From positions 62,001 through 126,000 of the forward strand of contig NZ_LAKD02000076.1 of the NCBI RefSeq assembly GCF_000968685.2: 64,000 nt of DNA, given 5' to 3'. The notes under the pieces were generated by a model. That model worked only from the letters and a program-made list of their open reading frames with translations, made no database searches and was not told the origin of the DNA. This DNA comes from Streptomyces antioxidans (GTDB lineage: Bacteria > Actinomycetota > Actinomycetes > Streptomycetales > Streptomycetaceae). Both the position numbers and the translations under genes were made by a program. The number at the start of each line of letters is the position of its first letter. The stretch's first letter is position 1. Positions 49,172 through 57,374 of this stretch are shown here, one piece after another.

Positions 49172-51658
49172 GTGACCCATCCGACCCATCCGCACGAGCA
49201 ACCGCCCCCCACGGAATACGAGGACGCCGAGGAGTACGGGGTTTCCGGGGAGCCCCAAGAGCGGGGGCGCGCACACGACGCCGGGCCGCCGCCCACCGAA
49301 CACGAGGAGCCGCCATCCTCGACGGCCGCCGCGTCGGCCGGGCCGACCGAGGACGAGATCCCCTCGGCGTCCTCGGAGCAGGCCGCGGACGGGGGTCGCG
49401 ACCTGCGCGGGGACACCGGAGCGCTGCCCGTCTCGCTGCGCGGCCGGTTCCGGCTGAGGGCCGTACTGCGCCGCCCCGGCCATCCGCACCAGGCGGCCGT
49501 CTACCGGGTCGAGGATGACCGCGGCAGCCACATCCTGAAGTGGTACCACCGCGGCCACGCCCCGGACCGCCGGGTGTGGGAGCCGCTGCGGGACCGGCCG
49601 CGCCGCCACCTCACCCACTTCACCGAGACCAGCGACACCGGGGCCGACGGCCATCCGTACGACCTGGCGCCCTCCTACGGCGATACCGACCTGGCCGGAT
49701 ATCTGCGGGACAATCCCGGCCCGGCCGACCCGGTGCTCATCCACAGCGTCGTACGGCAGCTGCACGAGGCCCTGACCACCCTGCACGAACTCGACATCGT
49801 GCACCGGGACCTCAGCCCCGCCAACATCGTGCTCGGCAGCCTCGACCCGGCCGCCCCGGACCTCGTCCTCGTGGACTTCGCCGTCTCCGCCCACGAACCC
49901 GCCGAGCGCTACACCCGGGACGAACGCTGGGTCGGCACCGCCCTCTATATGTCCCCGCAGGCGTCGCTGCGCCACCAGTTGATCCATCCGCCCGCCGACT
50001 GGTGGTCACTCGGCATGATCGTGGCCGAGATGGCCGGGGGACGCCACCCCATCCGGTTCACCGACAACGACTTCGTCCGTGAGGAGATCAGCTCCCGCGC
50101 CCCGGATCTGTCCCTGGTCACCGACCACCGGCTGCGGCTGCTGTGCCGGGGGCTGCTCACCCGCGACCCCGACCATCGCTGGGGCACCGACGAGGTGGCG
50201 CAGTGGCTGGTGGGCGGCTCGCCGCCGGTCGCCCCCTGGGAGGCGGGCGCGGCCCCCGGCGCCTCGGACCCGGCGGACGACCCGGACCTCGAACCGTTCG
50301 CCTTCCTCGATGAGCGGTACACCCGGCCGAAGCAGTTGGCCAGGGCGTTCAGCGAGAACTGGCGGCCCGCCCGGCAGCTCCTGTCCCGGCGGCGCGGCCG
50401 CGCCGAATTCACCCGCTGGCTACGGCAGTTCGAGGGCGTCCCGGGCCGCGACGCCGAGGAGCTGACGGCGCTGCTCGGCCTCCTGGAGCCGCACCACCCC
50501 GCGACGCCGCCGCGCGAGCCCAAGCCGGTCACGATGGTGCGGCTGATCTCCTGGCTCGGCCCCACCCTCGACGCCTCCTACCGCGGGGTGCCGCTGGACC
50601 ACGCGGGGCTGGGCGATCTGCTGCGGGAGGCCGGGCGCGGCGATGAGTTCGCCCTCTCCGTCGTGGCGGACCTGCGGGACCACACCATCCTGCCGCTGCT
50701 GGACTCACGGCCCGGCGGCGAAGGGCTCGCCGAGGTGCAGCAGCGCTGGCTGACGGCCCGCTCCCGCTGGCAGCACACCGTGGACGAGGCGCTGCACGCG
50801 TCGCCCTGGCTGCGCGACCGCCGCGCCGAGGTGCGCGCCGCCACCCGGCTCGACCGCTACCGGCTCGCCGCGCTCCTCTCGCTCGCCGCGGCCCCGACCG
50901 CGCACCGGCGCAGGCTCCGGGAGCGGACCGCCCGTATCCAGGCGGCGTTCCCGCAGCCGATGGCCTGGTACGGCCGGCTGCTGCGCGACCCCGACGACCT
51001 GGTGCGGCTGCAACTGGCCGAGTGGCTGGCCGGATTCGCCGAGCAGGAGTCCGCGGAGGCGCAGGGCCGGGTGAACGACGAGCGCGCCCTCCTGCGCCAG
51101 GAGCGCGACATGGACGTGGCCACGCTCTGGGTGCGCAGACAGGACATGCTGCCCACGCTCGGCTGGGCCCTCGGCGGAGCCGTCGGCCTCGTCTTCCCGT
51201 GGATCTTCGTGATCGGCCTCGGCGATCTGGTGGGCTGGCCAGCCCAGCGCGCCGTGCTGACGGCGTGGATGCTGGCCGTCCCGGCCGCCGCCGCCGTCCT
51301 GGCCCTGGAGCTGTGGACGGCATACCGCATCGGCAGCCCCGGCTACCATCCGGACCGCTCCCTGGCCGGGCTGCTGGTCGACCGTGCGCTTCCCGTGGCC
51401 CGGTTCATCCGCCGCCCCGGCTCCCGCTTCCCGGTTCAGGGGCTGCTGATCCTCCCGGCCATCGCCCTGTTGTGGGCCACCGTGGCCTACGCCCCCTGGG
51501 TGTGGCCGATCGCCACGGTGGCCGTTCTCCTCTGGTGGACCTGGCACCGTACGCGGTGCTGGCGCCGCTATGTGGCGGAGCTGCGCGGCCGGGACGACCG
51601 GGTCCGCCCGGGACTACCGAGGGCGGCCGCCCCGCCGACGTCGGGGGGTGCCACATGA
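49172..51658 (+). CDS. Membrane-anchored Ser/Thr protein kinase
   Basis: An 828-aa protein. An acidic, disordered N-terminus (about 1-80) precedes a eukaryotic-type kinase domain (about 90-350). The ATP lysine is in HILKWY (K123), the catalytic loop is VHRDLSPANIVL (D213), and the metal-binding DFG is DFA (D235), followed by GTALYMSPQ. The Gly-rich loop is weak. A helical middle region (about 400-640) precedes four TM helices near the C-terminus (MLPTLGWALGGAVGLVFPWI and others). GTG 49172 is chosen for the GAGGTGA 8 bp upstream. It opens a four-gene operon in which all junctions overlap. The FHA protein at the end is a natural reader of its phosphorylation. Confidence 0.82.
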   Translation: MTHPTHPHEQPPPTEYEDAEEYGVSGEPQERGRAHDAGPPPTEHEEPPSSTAAASAGPTEDEIPSASSEQAADGGRDLRGDTGALPVSLRGRFRLRAVLRRPGHPHQAAVYRVEDDRGSHILKWYHRGHAPDRRVWEPLRDRPRRHLTHFTETSDTGADGHPYDLAPSYGDTDLAGYLRDNPGPADPVLIHSVVRQLHEALTTLHELDIVHRDLSPANIVLGSLDPAAPDLVLVDFAVSAHEPAERYTRDERWVGTALYMSPQASLRHQLIHPPADWWSLGMIVAEMAGGRHPIRFTDNDFVREEISSRAPDLSLVTDHRLRLLCRGLLTRDPDHRWGTDEVAQWLVGGSPPVAPWEAGAAPGASDPADDPDLEPFAFLDERYTRPKQLARAFSENWRPARQLLSRRRGRAEFTRWLRQFEGVPGRDAEELTALLGLLEPHHPATPPREPKPVTMVRLISWLGPTLDASYRGVPLDHAGLGDLLREAGRGDEFALSVVADLRDHTILPLLDSRPGGEGLAEVQQRWLTARSRWQHTVDEALHASPWLRDRRAEVRAATRLDRYRLAALLSLAAAPTAHRRRLRERTARIQAAFPQPMAWYGRLLRDPDDLVRLQLAEWLAGFAEQESAEAQGRVNDERALLRQERDMDVATLWVRRQDMLPTLGWALGGAVGLVFPWIFVIGLGDLVGWPAQRAVLTAWMLAVPAAAAVLALELWTAYRIGSPGYHPDRSLAGLLVDRALPVARFIRRPGSRFPVQGLLILPAIALLWATVAYAPWVWPIATVAVLLWWTWHRTRCWRRYVAELRGRDDRVRPGLPRAAAPPTSGGAT

Positions 51659-53331
51659 GTTCGGGCCAGGCGATCCCCAGCATCGGCGAGGTGATGCCGG
51701 AGGTGTACTTCCCCCGGCCTCCGGCCGCCGACGCCCTCCAGCACACGTTTCAGAACACGGTGCCGGACACCGTGCAGAACGCCGTCCCGACCAGCGGGGT
51801 GCCGCACCAGACGGTCCAGGGCACCGGCCTGTCCGACCACATCGGCAGCGGTGTCGGCCAGCACATCGGCGACGCCGTGCAGCACGCCGGTGGCCATGCG
51901 CTGAACGCCGCCATGGACCAGCTGCACGACCTGATGGTGCCCGCCCTGATCGGCCTCGGCTCGCTCAGCGGGGCGCTGCTCGTCGGCCGCGCCACCACGG
52001 CCGGGGCCCAGGTGCTCGCGGCGGCTGCCATCCGCGCCGCCGAGCACCAGGCCGAGCTGCGGCAGCGGCAGTTGGACGCCCGGCAGGCCGCCGAGTGCTG
52101 GCGGGAGGCCGCGTTCGCCGCCGTCCGGGCCAACGCCCGCATCGACACCCTGCGCGCGCGCATCCGGCGGGCCGCCACGGCCGCCGGACCCGACGGGCCG
52201 CCGGAGCCGCCCGACCTGCCGCCGCCGCTGGCCCTGACCGGTATGAACCTGGACGAGGTGTGGCGACGGCTGGCCGACACCGACCGCCGGCTGCGCCGCG
52301 CGGAGGCCGCGTACGCACGCGCCACCATGGAGACCGCCGCCCGCCCGGTGGCCGGAGCGCACCCCGCGGACACCGGCTGGCACACCACCCTGCGGGCCCG
52401 CCGCGCCAAGGCCCTGGAGGCGTACGAGGAGGCGGCCACCGAAACCGGGGCGCGCGATGTCCTGCCACAGCCGCCGCCCGCCGCCACCACGGCCACCGCC
52501 GCCACCGCGGCCCCCAGCGAGGAGGAGGTGGTGCGGCTGGGCGCGGACCTGCTGGCCACGCTGCCCCGTCAGGTGACGGTGGCCGACTACCGGCTGGTGG
52601 AGGAGAAGGTCACCGTCGCCGCGGAAGTGGCCGCCCAGCGGCCCGCCGCGGCCAAGCGCCATCTGCGGGAGGCCGCCCGGTTCGCCGACCGGGTCACGCG
52701 CGACGCCGAGCGGCGGGGGGAGACCGAGGAGTGGGCCGCCCAGCAGCTCGCCTTCCTCCGCGCCGACCACCCCGGCACCCCCGTGCCGCTGCCCGACGCC
52801 ACGGCCGAGATCGCCGTCCTGGAGCGCTTTCTGTACCGGGGCGGGACACTGGAGGAGGCCGAGCGCGCCCGCGTCGCGGCCCGCGTGGGAGAGCAGGCCG
52901 ACGCGTATCAGCGGATGTACGCCGCGGAGGTGATCCGCGCGGCGGTGCAGCGGTCGGAGCACGAGACGGCCGGATACACCACCTCCGGGGCGGTGCAGTT
53001 CATCGACTGGACCCCGCCGGGCTGGGGGGACGGCCACTGGCTGCGCATCGGCGTGGACGCCGAGGGCACCGCCCGGGTCTCCACCATGCACCGCGAGCGC
53101 GACCCCGCCGAGGAGACCGACGACGACCTGGACCTCGACTGGCAGCGGTGCGTCGAGGCGCCCGACCACCTGCGCGAGCTGCGGAAGCTGGCCGAACGGG
53201 CCGGGCTCAGCGTGCCGTTCGAGTTCGACGAACCACCCGCGCGGCCGGTCCCGCGCACGGCGGCCCGCCCCGCCCATGACCACCGCAGCGGACCCCAAGC
53301 CCGCCACCGTGACCAGGAGACGCAGTCATGA
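51655..53331 (+). CDS. Membrane-associated coiled-coil protein, unknown function
   Basis: A 558-aa protein whose ATG overlaps the kinase stop (ATGA). The N-terminal 80 residues are rich in H, Q and V (PDTVQNAVPTSGVPHQTVQG). One hydrophobic helix follows (LMVPALIGLGSLSGALLVG, about 96-114), then long Ala/Arg-rich coiled coils (about 120-430). A C-terminal globular part contains FIDWTPPGWGDGHWLRIGVD. No enzyme motif is seen. Position between kinase and AAA+ genes suggests a scaffold or a substrate on which the ATPase acts. Confidence 0.75.
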   Translation: MSSGQAIPSIGEVMPEVYFPRPPAADALQHTFQNTVPDTVQNAVPTSGVPHQTVQGTGLSDHIGSGVGQHIGDAVQHAGGHALNAAMDQLHDLMVPALIGLGSLSGALLVGRATTAGAQVLAAAAIRAAEHQAELRQRQLDARQAAECWREAAFAAVRANARIDTLRARIRRAATAAGPDGPPEPPDLPPPLALTGMNLDEVWRRLADTDRRLRRAEAAYARATMETAARPVAGAHPADTGWHTTLRARRAKALEAYEEAATETGARDVLPQPPPAATTATAATAAPSEEEVVRLGADLLATLPRQVTVADYRLVEEKVTVAAEVAAQRPAAAKRHLREAARFADRVTRDAERRGETEEWAAQQLAFLRADHPGTPVPLPDATAEIAVLERFLYRGGTLEEAERARVAARVGEQADAYQRMYAAEVIRAAVQRSEHETAGYTTSGAVQFIDWTPPGWGDGHWLRIGVDAEGTARVSTMHRERDPAEETDDDLDLDWQRCVEAPDHLRELRKLAERAGLSVPFEFDEPPARPVPRTAARPAHDHRSGPQARHRDQETQS

Positions 53332-55400
53332 CCGAGACGGCCACCTCCCCGGGCCGCGCGGACCGCAGCCTCCCGGCCTTCGCCGAGGAGCTGGTCGGCA
53401 CGCTCAGCGTCCACTCCCAGTACGTCCTGCACGGCAGCATCCGGGACATCCACCTCGTCCGCCACGACAAGGACCCCGACGAGGGCGGCCCCGAGCGGAC
53501 GTACGACGCCCATCACACCCTCACCGAGGTGTTGTGGAACGCCCTGTGGCAGGAGGGGTACGAGGCGCTGATCCGCTTCGACATCGCCGACGGCTTCACC
53601 GTGGTGGCGGGTCCCGCGGCCAAGGAGGTCCGCGAGCTGCTGCACGGGCGGGACGCCACCAGGCCCGGGCGCGCCCGGCGCGCCGACACCCCCGTCCACC
53701 TGGCCGACGCCGAGCGGACCCTGAGCGACATCGTCACCGGCTGGAAACAGCGGGGGCGGCAGCCGAAGACACCGGACGGACGCCCCCGCCCGGATGCCGC
53801 ACAGCGCCAACAGCCCTACCGGGTGGTGCTGTTGATCGACTACGCCGCCCGGATCCCCACCGATGTCACCCGGCTCGGCGATGCGGAGCGTGACTTCTTC
53901 CTCAGCTGTCTGAAGCTGGCCGAGGACGCCCGGCCCATCCCCTCCCCCGGCAGCGGGCGGCGGCTGTTCAACCCGGTGATCTGGCTCGCCGACGGGGAGC
54001 GCGATCTGCCCACCTGGCTGGTGGCGGGCAGCGAACGGGTCCGTACGATCGGCATTCCGCTGCCCGACCTGGGCAGCCGACGGCGCATGGCCGAGCTGCT
54101 GGCCGAGGAGCACACCGCCGCGTCCGCACCCGAGGACGACGGAGACAGCGGGGACGACGGGCGGGTGCGGCTCGGCAAGCAACGGCGGCCGGACGAGCAC
54201 GACGTGGACACCTTCGCCCGCGCCACCGCCGGGCTGACCCTGCGCGCGATGCGGGAGAGCGCCCGGATGGCCCTCGACCGCGGGCTGACGTTCGCCGAGA
54301 TGCGGGACGCGGTCCGGGTCTACCAGCTGGGCGTCAAGGACAACCCGTGGCAGGCGGATTACATCCGCGCGCAGATCAAGAAGGGCGAGGCGGATCTGCG
54401 GGCGCGGGTGAAGGGCCAGGAGAAGGCGGTCGGCAAGACCCTCGACATCCTCAAGCGTGCCGCACTCGGCCTGTCCGGTGCCCAGGCCTCCCACCCCGGC
54501 AGCCGGCCGCGCGGTGTGCTGTTCTTCGCCGGGCCGACCGGCACCGGCAAGACCGAGCTGGCGAAGTCGGTGGCCAAGCTGCTGTTCGGCACCGAGGACG
54601 CCTGTCTGCGTTTCGACATGAGCGAGTTCTCCGCACCGCATTCGGTGGACCGGCTGCTCGGCGCACCGCCCGGATACGTGGGCTACGAGGCGGGTGGCGA
54701 GCTGACCACCGCGGTGCGCAACGACCCCTTCCGGGTGGTGCTGTTCGACGAGATCGACAAGGCCGACAAGGGGGTGCTGGACAAGTTCCTCCAGGTGCTC
54801 GAGGACGGTCGGCTCACCGATGGGCAGGGGGTCACCACGTACTTCAGCGAATGTGTGCTGATCTTCACCTCCAACCTCGGGGTCAGGAAGCGGACCGGCG
54901 AGGGCGGGCGCGGGGGGCGGGTGGCCGAGCCCGGTATGCCGTACCACCAGCTGGAGGAGATCATCCTGGCCAATGTGAAGGAACACTTCGTGGAGGGGAT
55001 CGGCCGTCCGGAGCTGATGAACCGGCTCGGCGGCAATGTGGTGGTCTTCGACTACATCGACGCCAAGGTGGCCGGCGAGATCTTCGACTCCCAGGTGGGC
55101 AACATCCAGCGGGTGCTGCGTGAGGACCAGGGGGTGCACCTGCGCCTCTCCGACGAGGCGCACCAGGCGCTGTCCGGCTACTGCACGGCGGATGTGGACA
55201 ACGGCGGCCGGGGCATCGGCATGCTGCTGGAGACGCATCTGATCAACCCGCTGGCACGGGCGCTGTTCGACCAGGAGCAACTGGTGGGCACGGCGGTGAC
55301 CGTCACCGGTGTGCGGCCCGCCACGGACGGGACGGTGGCGCTGGACTTGCGGGTGGTACGCACCGGTGGAGCCGCGGGCCCCGGCCCCGGCGGTGGCTGA
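53328..55400 (+). CDS. ClpB-like AAA+ ATPase with degenerate first module
   Basis: A 690-aa protein coupled to the previous gene by ATGA. The C-terminal half (about 360-680) is a full ClpA/B class AAA+ module: Walker A GPTGTGKTELAKS (about 402), substrate pore loop GAPPGYVGYEAG, Walker B VVLFDEIDKADKGV (about 470), sensor-1 FTSNLG and the arginine-bearing lid. The N-terminal half (about 15-330) looks like a second AAA+ module without Walker A (VVLLIDYAARIPTDVTRLGD and VIWLADGERDLPTWL as remnant Walker B and sensor-1 strands). ClpB proteins remodel or unfold proteins. No ClpP-binding loop is evident, so remodelling rather than proteolysis is likely. Confidence 0.88.
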   Translation: MTETATSPGRADRSLPAFAEELVGTLSVHSQYVLHGSIRDIHLVRHDKDPDEGGPERTYDAHHTLTEVLWNALWQEGYEALIRFDIADGFTVVAGPAAKEVRELLHGRDATRPGRARRADTPVHLADAERTLSDIVTGWKQRGRQPKTPDGRPRPDAAQRQQPYRVVLLIDYAARIPTDVTRLGDAERDFFLSCLKLAEDARPIPSPGSGRRLFNPVIWLADGERDLPTWLVAGSERVRTIGIPLPDLGSRRRMAELLAEEHTAASAPEDDGDSGDDGRVRLGKQRRPDEHDVDTFARATAGLTLRAMRESARMALDRGLTFAEMRDAVRVYQLGVKDNPWQADYIRAQIKKGEADLRARVKGQEKAVGKTLDILKRAALGLSGAQASHPGSRPRGVLFFAGPTGTGKTELAKSVAKLLFGTEDACLRFDMSEFSAPHSVDRLLGAPPGYVGYEAGGELTTAVRNDPFRVVLFDEIDKADKGVLDKFLQVLEDGRLTDGQGVTTYFSECVLIFTSNLGVRKRTGEGGRGGRVAEPGMPYHQLEEIILANVKEHFVEGIGRPELMNRLGGNVVVFDYIDAKVAGEIFDSQVGNIQRVLREDQGVHLRLSDEAHQALSGYCTADVDNGGRGIGMLLETHLINPLARALFDQEQLVGTAVTVTGVRPATDGTVALDLRVVRTGGAAGPGPGGG

Positions 55401-55987
55401 TGAGTGATGGGGCCGCCCCGGCGGGCTGGTGGCGAGAGCCGGACGACGAGGAGGGGGCGGCACCGGCGGGTCCGGCGGAAGCGGCCGAACCGGCGGACGC
55501 GGAGGCCACGGGGGCGCGGCCCCGGTCCGAACCCCGGCCCGCGCCGCCCCCGGCCGCCGGGGTCGAGGTGTCCGCCCCCTGCTGGAACTGCCGTGCGCCG
55601 GTGGCCCCCAGGGACATCCGCTGCGCGTCCTGCGGCCGTGCGCGCACCCATGCGCTGCTGGTGTGCGCCGAGCCCTGTCTGGAGCTCCGCCACGGCCCGG
55701 GCCCACCGCTGCGCCTGGGCCGCCATCCGGACTGGGCGCCGCGGACCGCCGCCGCGTTCGCGGGCTGGAACAAGGTCTCCCGCCACCATGCCTCGGTCAC
55801 GGTGGAGCCGGACGGCACCGCCTGGGTCGAGGAGCCCGAAGCGGGCAGCCGGAACGGCACGTATCTGAACGGCGCCCGGATCGCGGCGGGTGTGCGGACC
55901 CCCGTACGCGACGGGGACCAGCTGCGGCTCGGGCTGCGGATCAGCTTCACCGTACGGCTGTACGGACCGGAGCCCGGCACCGGCTGA
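55400..55987 (+). CDS. Zinc-ribbon and FHA-domain protein
   Basis: A 195-aa protein. An acidic Ala/Pro-rich tail (about 1-55) leads to a zinc ribbon with two CxxC knuckles (CWNCRAP and CASCGRA, residues 61-82). An FHA domain occupies about 95-190, with the phosphothreonine-binding SRHHASV and GSRNGTYLNG. FHA domains read phosphothreonine, pointing to the kinase at the head of the operon as partner. The ATG shares one base with the AAA+ stop (TGATG). Its own stop codon lies in the loop of the terminator hairpin. Confidence 0.92.
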   Translation: MSDGAAPAGWWREPDDEEGAAPAGPAEAAEPADAEATGARPRSEPRPAPPPAAGVEVSAPCWNCRAPVAPRDIRCASCGRARTHALLVCAEPCLELRHGPGPPLRLGRHPDWAPRTAAAFAGWNKVSRHHASVTVEPDGTAWVEEPEAGSRNGTYLNGARIAAGVRTPVRDGDQLRLGLRISFTVRLYGPEPGTG

Positions 55988-56000
55988 GCCGGTGCCGGGC
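55972..56000 (+). terminator. Terminator whose loop is the FHA stop codon
   Basis: A 13-bp perfect stem (55972-55984 with 55988-56000) encloses a three-base loop that is exactly the TGA stop of the FHA gene. It also faces the convergent RES gene ending at 56035. Confidence 0.8.
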
Positions 56001-56034
56001 GGGACCGCGGGGCGGCGCCCCCCGTCCCGTGTGC

Positions 56035-56661
56035 TCATGCCCGCATACCGGGCGGAATGATGACCGCCCGCAGCGGCGAAAGCAGCTGGTTGGCTTCGCC
56101 CGCCCCCTCGAACGTGCCCAGGTTGTGGGCCTGGCCGGGCACCGCCTTCAGCGGCTCCTCCCCGCAGCGGTCGCCGAACAGCACCACGGCGGGGTGCGGG
56201 CGGTGCCGCCGCGACTGCCACACCAGCCCCTGGGCGTCCGGCACCTGACGCCGGATCTCCCGCGCCCAGGCGCGGGTCTGCGCGTACTCGTCCGTCTCCA
56301 GCAGCCAGGAGGTCTGGAACACCGCGGCCAGGTCCTCCTCCTCGACCAGCCGCACCAGGACCAGGTCCTCGGTCACCCGCACCTTGGACAGCGAGCGGGT
56401 GGCCGCCAGCGCCCAGGGAACCTGACGCCGTCCCTCGGGACCGGTGAACTCCATGTCCCGCAGCATCACTTCGGCGAGGGCGGTGGTCGGCGCCACGGCC
56501 GCGTAGAGATACGGATACCGGTCCTCGGCGGTGGCGTCGAAGCGGTTGCCGCCGAAGAAGGAGTGTGCGGGCCTCGGGTTGAACTCGGTGCAGGCGTAGG
56601 TGGTTTCATGACACCTCCACAGCTCGGTGCCCGCGCTCAGGACGAACAGGTTCGGGCTCAT
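56035..56661 (-). CDS. RES-domain toxin homologue
   Basis: A 208-aa protein with the three residues that name the RES domain: Arg in ELWRCHE (R16), Glu in TALAEVMLRD (E64) and Ser in GLVWQSRRH (S150). RES proteins such as MbcT split NAD+ and deplete the cell. Features such as YAAVAPTTALAEV and AVVLFGDRC fit the fold. The preceding gene encodes an antitoxin-like protein, as in RES-Xre pairs where the antitoxin comes first. The gap between them is 26 bp. ATG 56661 places R16 near the N-terminus as in the family. Confidence 0.85.
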   Translation of the reverse strand: MSPNLFVLSAGTELWRCHETTYACTEFNPRPAHSFFGGNRFDATAEDRYPYLYAAVAPTTALAEVMLRDMEFTGPEGRRQVPWALAATRSLSKVRVTEDLVLVRLVEEEDLAAVFQTSWLLETDEYAQTRAWAREIRRQVPDAQGLVWQSRRHRPHPAVVLFGDRCGEEPLKAVPGQAHNLGTFEGAGEANQLLSPLRAVIIPPGMRA

Positions 56662-56687
56662 GCGCGCGCCCTCGGGGGGCGCCTGCC

Positions 56688-57374
56688 TCACCATCCGCCG
56701 TCTCCGATCAGCGCGGCGGCGGCCTCGGTCAGCCGTGCGTCCGGCACCCGCCCCACCAGGGCGGCGGGCGCGTCCCGCAGCCAGGTGTTGCCGCCGAGCC
56801 ACCAGTCGGCGGCGCCCCACGGATCCTGGTCCGACAGCAGCATTCTGTTGATCCGCTGCACCACCGGCCGTGGCTCGCCGGTGTCCGGGTCGAACTGGAA
56901 CTCCGGGTAGCGGTCGCCGCGTTCGGGATCGGACAGCCGGATCAGCCCGGACCCGGTGGGATCCTCGGCGGCCGGTCCGGTGAGCTGTTCCGGGCCCCGC
57001 GCGGGGGCGGTGAGCAGCCGTTCCCTTACGGCCCGGGCGATCCCGGCGCTTTCGGGGTCCAGCGTCGGCCAGTCCACGGAGTCCAGCAGCCGGATCAGCT
57101 CGGCCAGCCGGTCGGTGTCCGGCAGGACGGCGGAGGGCGCGGTGCCCCCGGACCTGAACTGGTCCAGCCGTCTGCGCAGTTCCATCCCGCGGGGGAGGGG
57201 CAGCAGTGCCAGCCGCACCTGCCGTACCGCCCCGCGTACCGCCCTGGCGTCGTCACCGGCGGCCCGCAGCCGCAGCACACTGTCCTGGAAACCGCTGAAC
57301 TGCGCGGCGGTGAGCGAGGCGCGGATCTCCGGCAGATGGCGGCGCAGCAGCTCCAGGAGATCGTCGGTGGTCAT
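56688..57374 (-). CDS. Antitoxin-like partner of the RES protein
   Basis: A 228-aa protein between CHAT and RES genes; its ATG overlaps the CHAT stop (ATGA). Residues about 1-100 are helical (LLELLRRHLPEIRASL). Residues about 165-225 include INRMLLSDQDPWGAADWW followed by LGGNTWLRDAPAALVG, which resembles the C-terminal MbcA/ParS toxin-binding domain of Xre-type antitoxins (W-L-x-x-x-N-x-x-L-x-G-x-x-P-x-x-L). The Xre helix-turn-helix is missing. It could inhibit the RES enzyme, and its placement makes it a candidate CHAT substrate. The antitoxin assignment is inference from order and this weak similarity. Confidence 0.6.
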   Translation of the reverse strand: MTTDDLLELLRRHLPEIRASLTAAQFSGFQDSVLRLRAAGDDARAVRGAVRQVRLALLPLPRGMELRRRLDQFRSGGTAPSAVLPDTDRLAELIRLLDSVDWPTLDPESAGIARAVRERLLTAPARGPEQLTGPAAEDPTGSGLIRLSDPERGDRYPEFQFDPDTGEPRPVVQRINRMLLSDQDPWGAADWWLGGNTWLRDAPAALVGRVPDARLTEAAAALIGDGGW

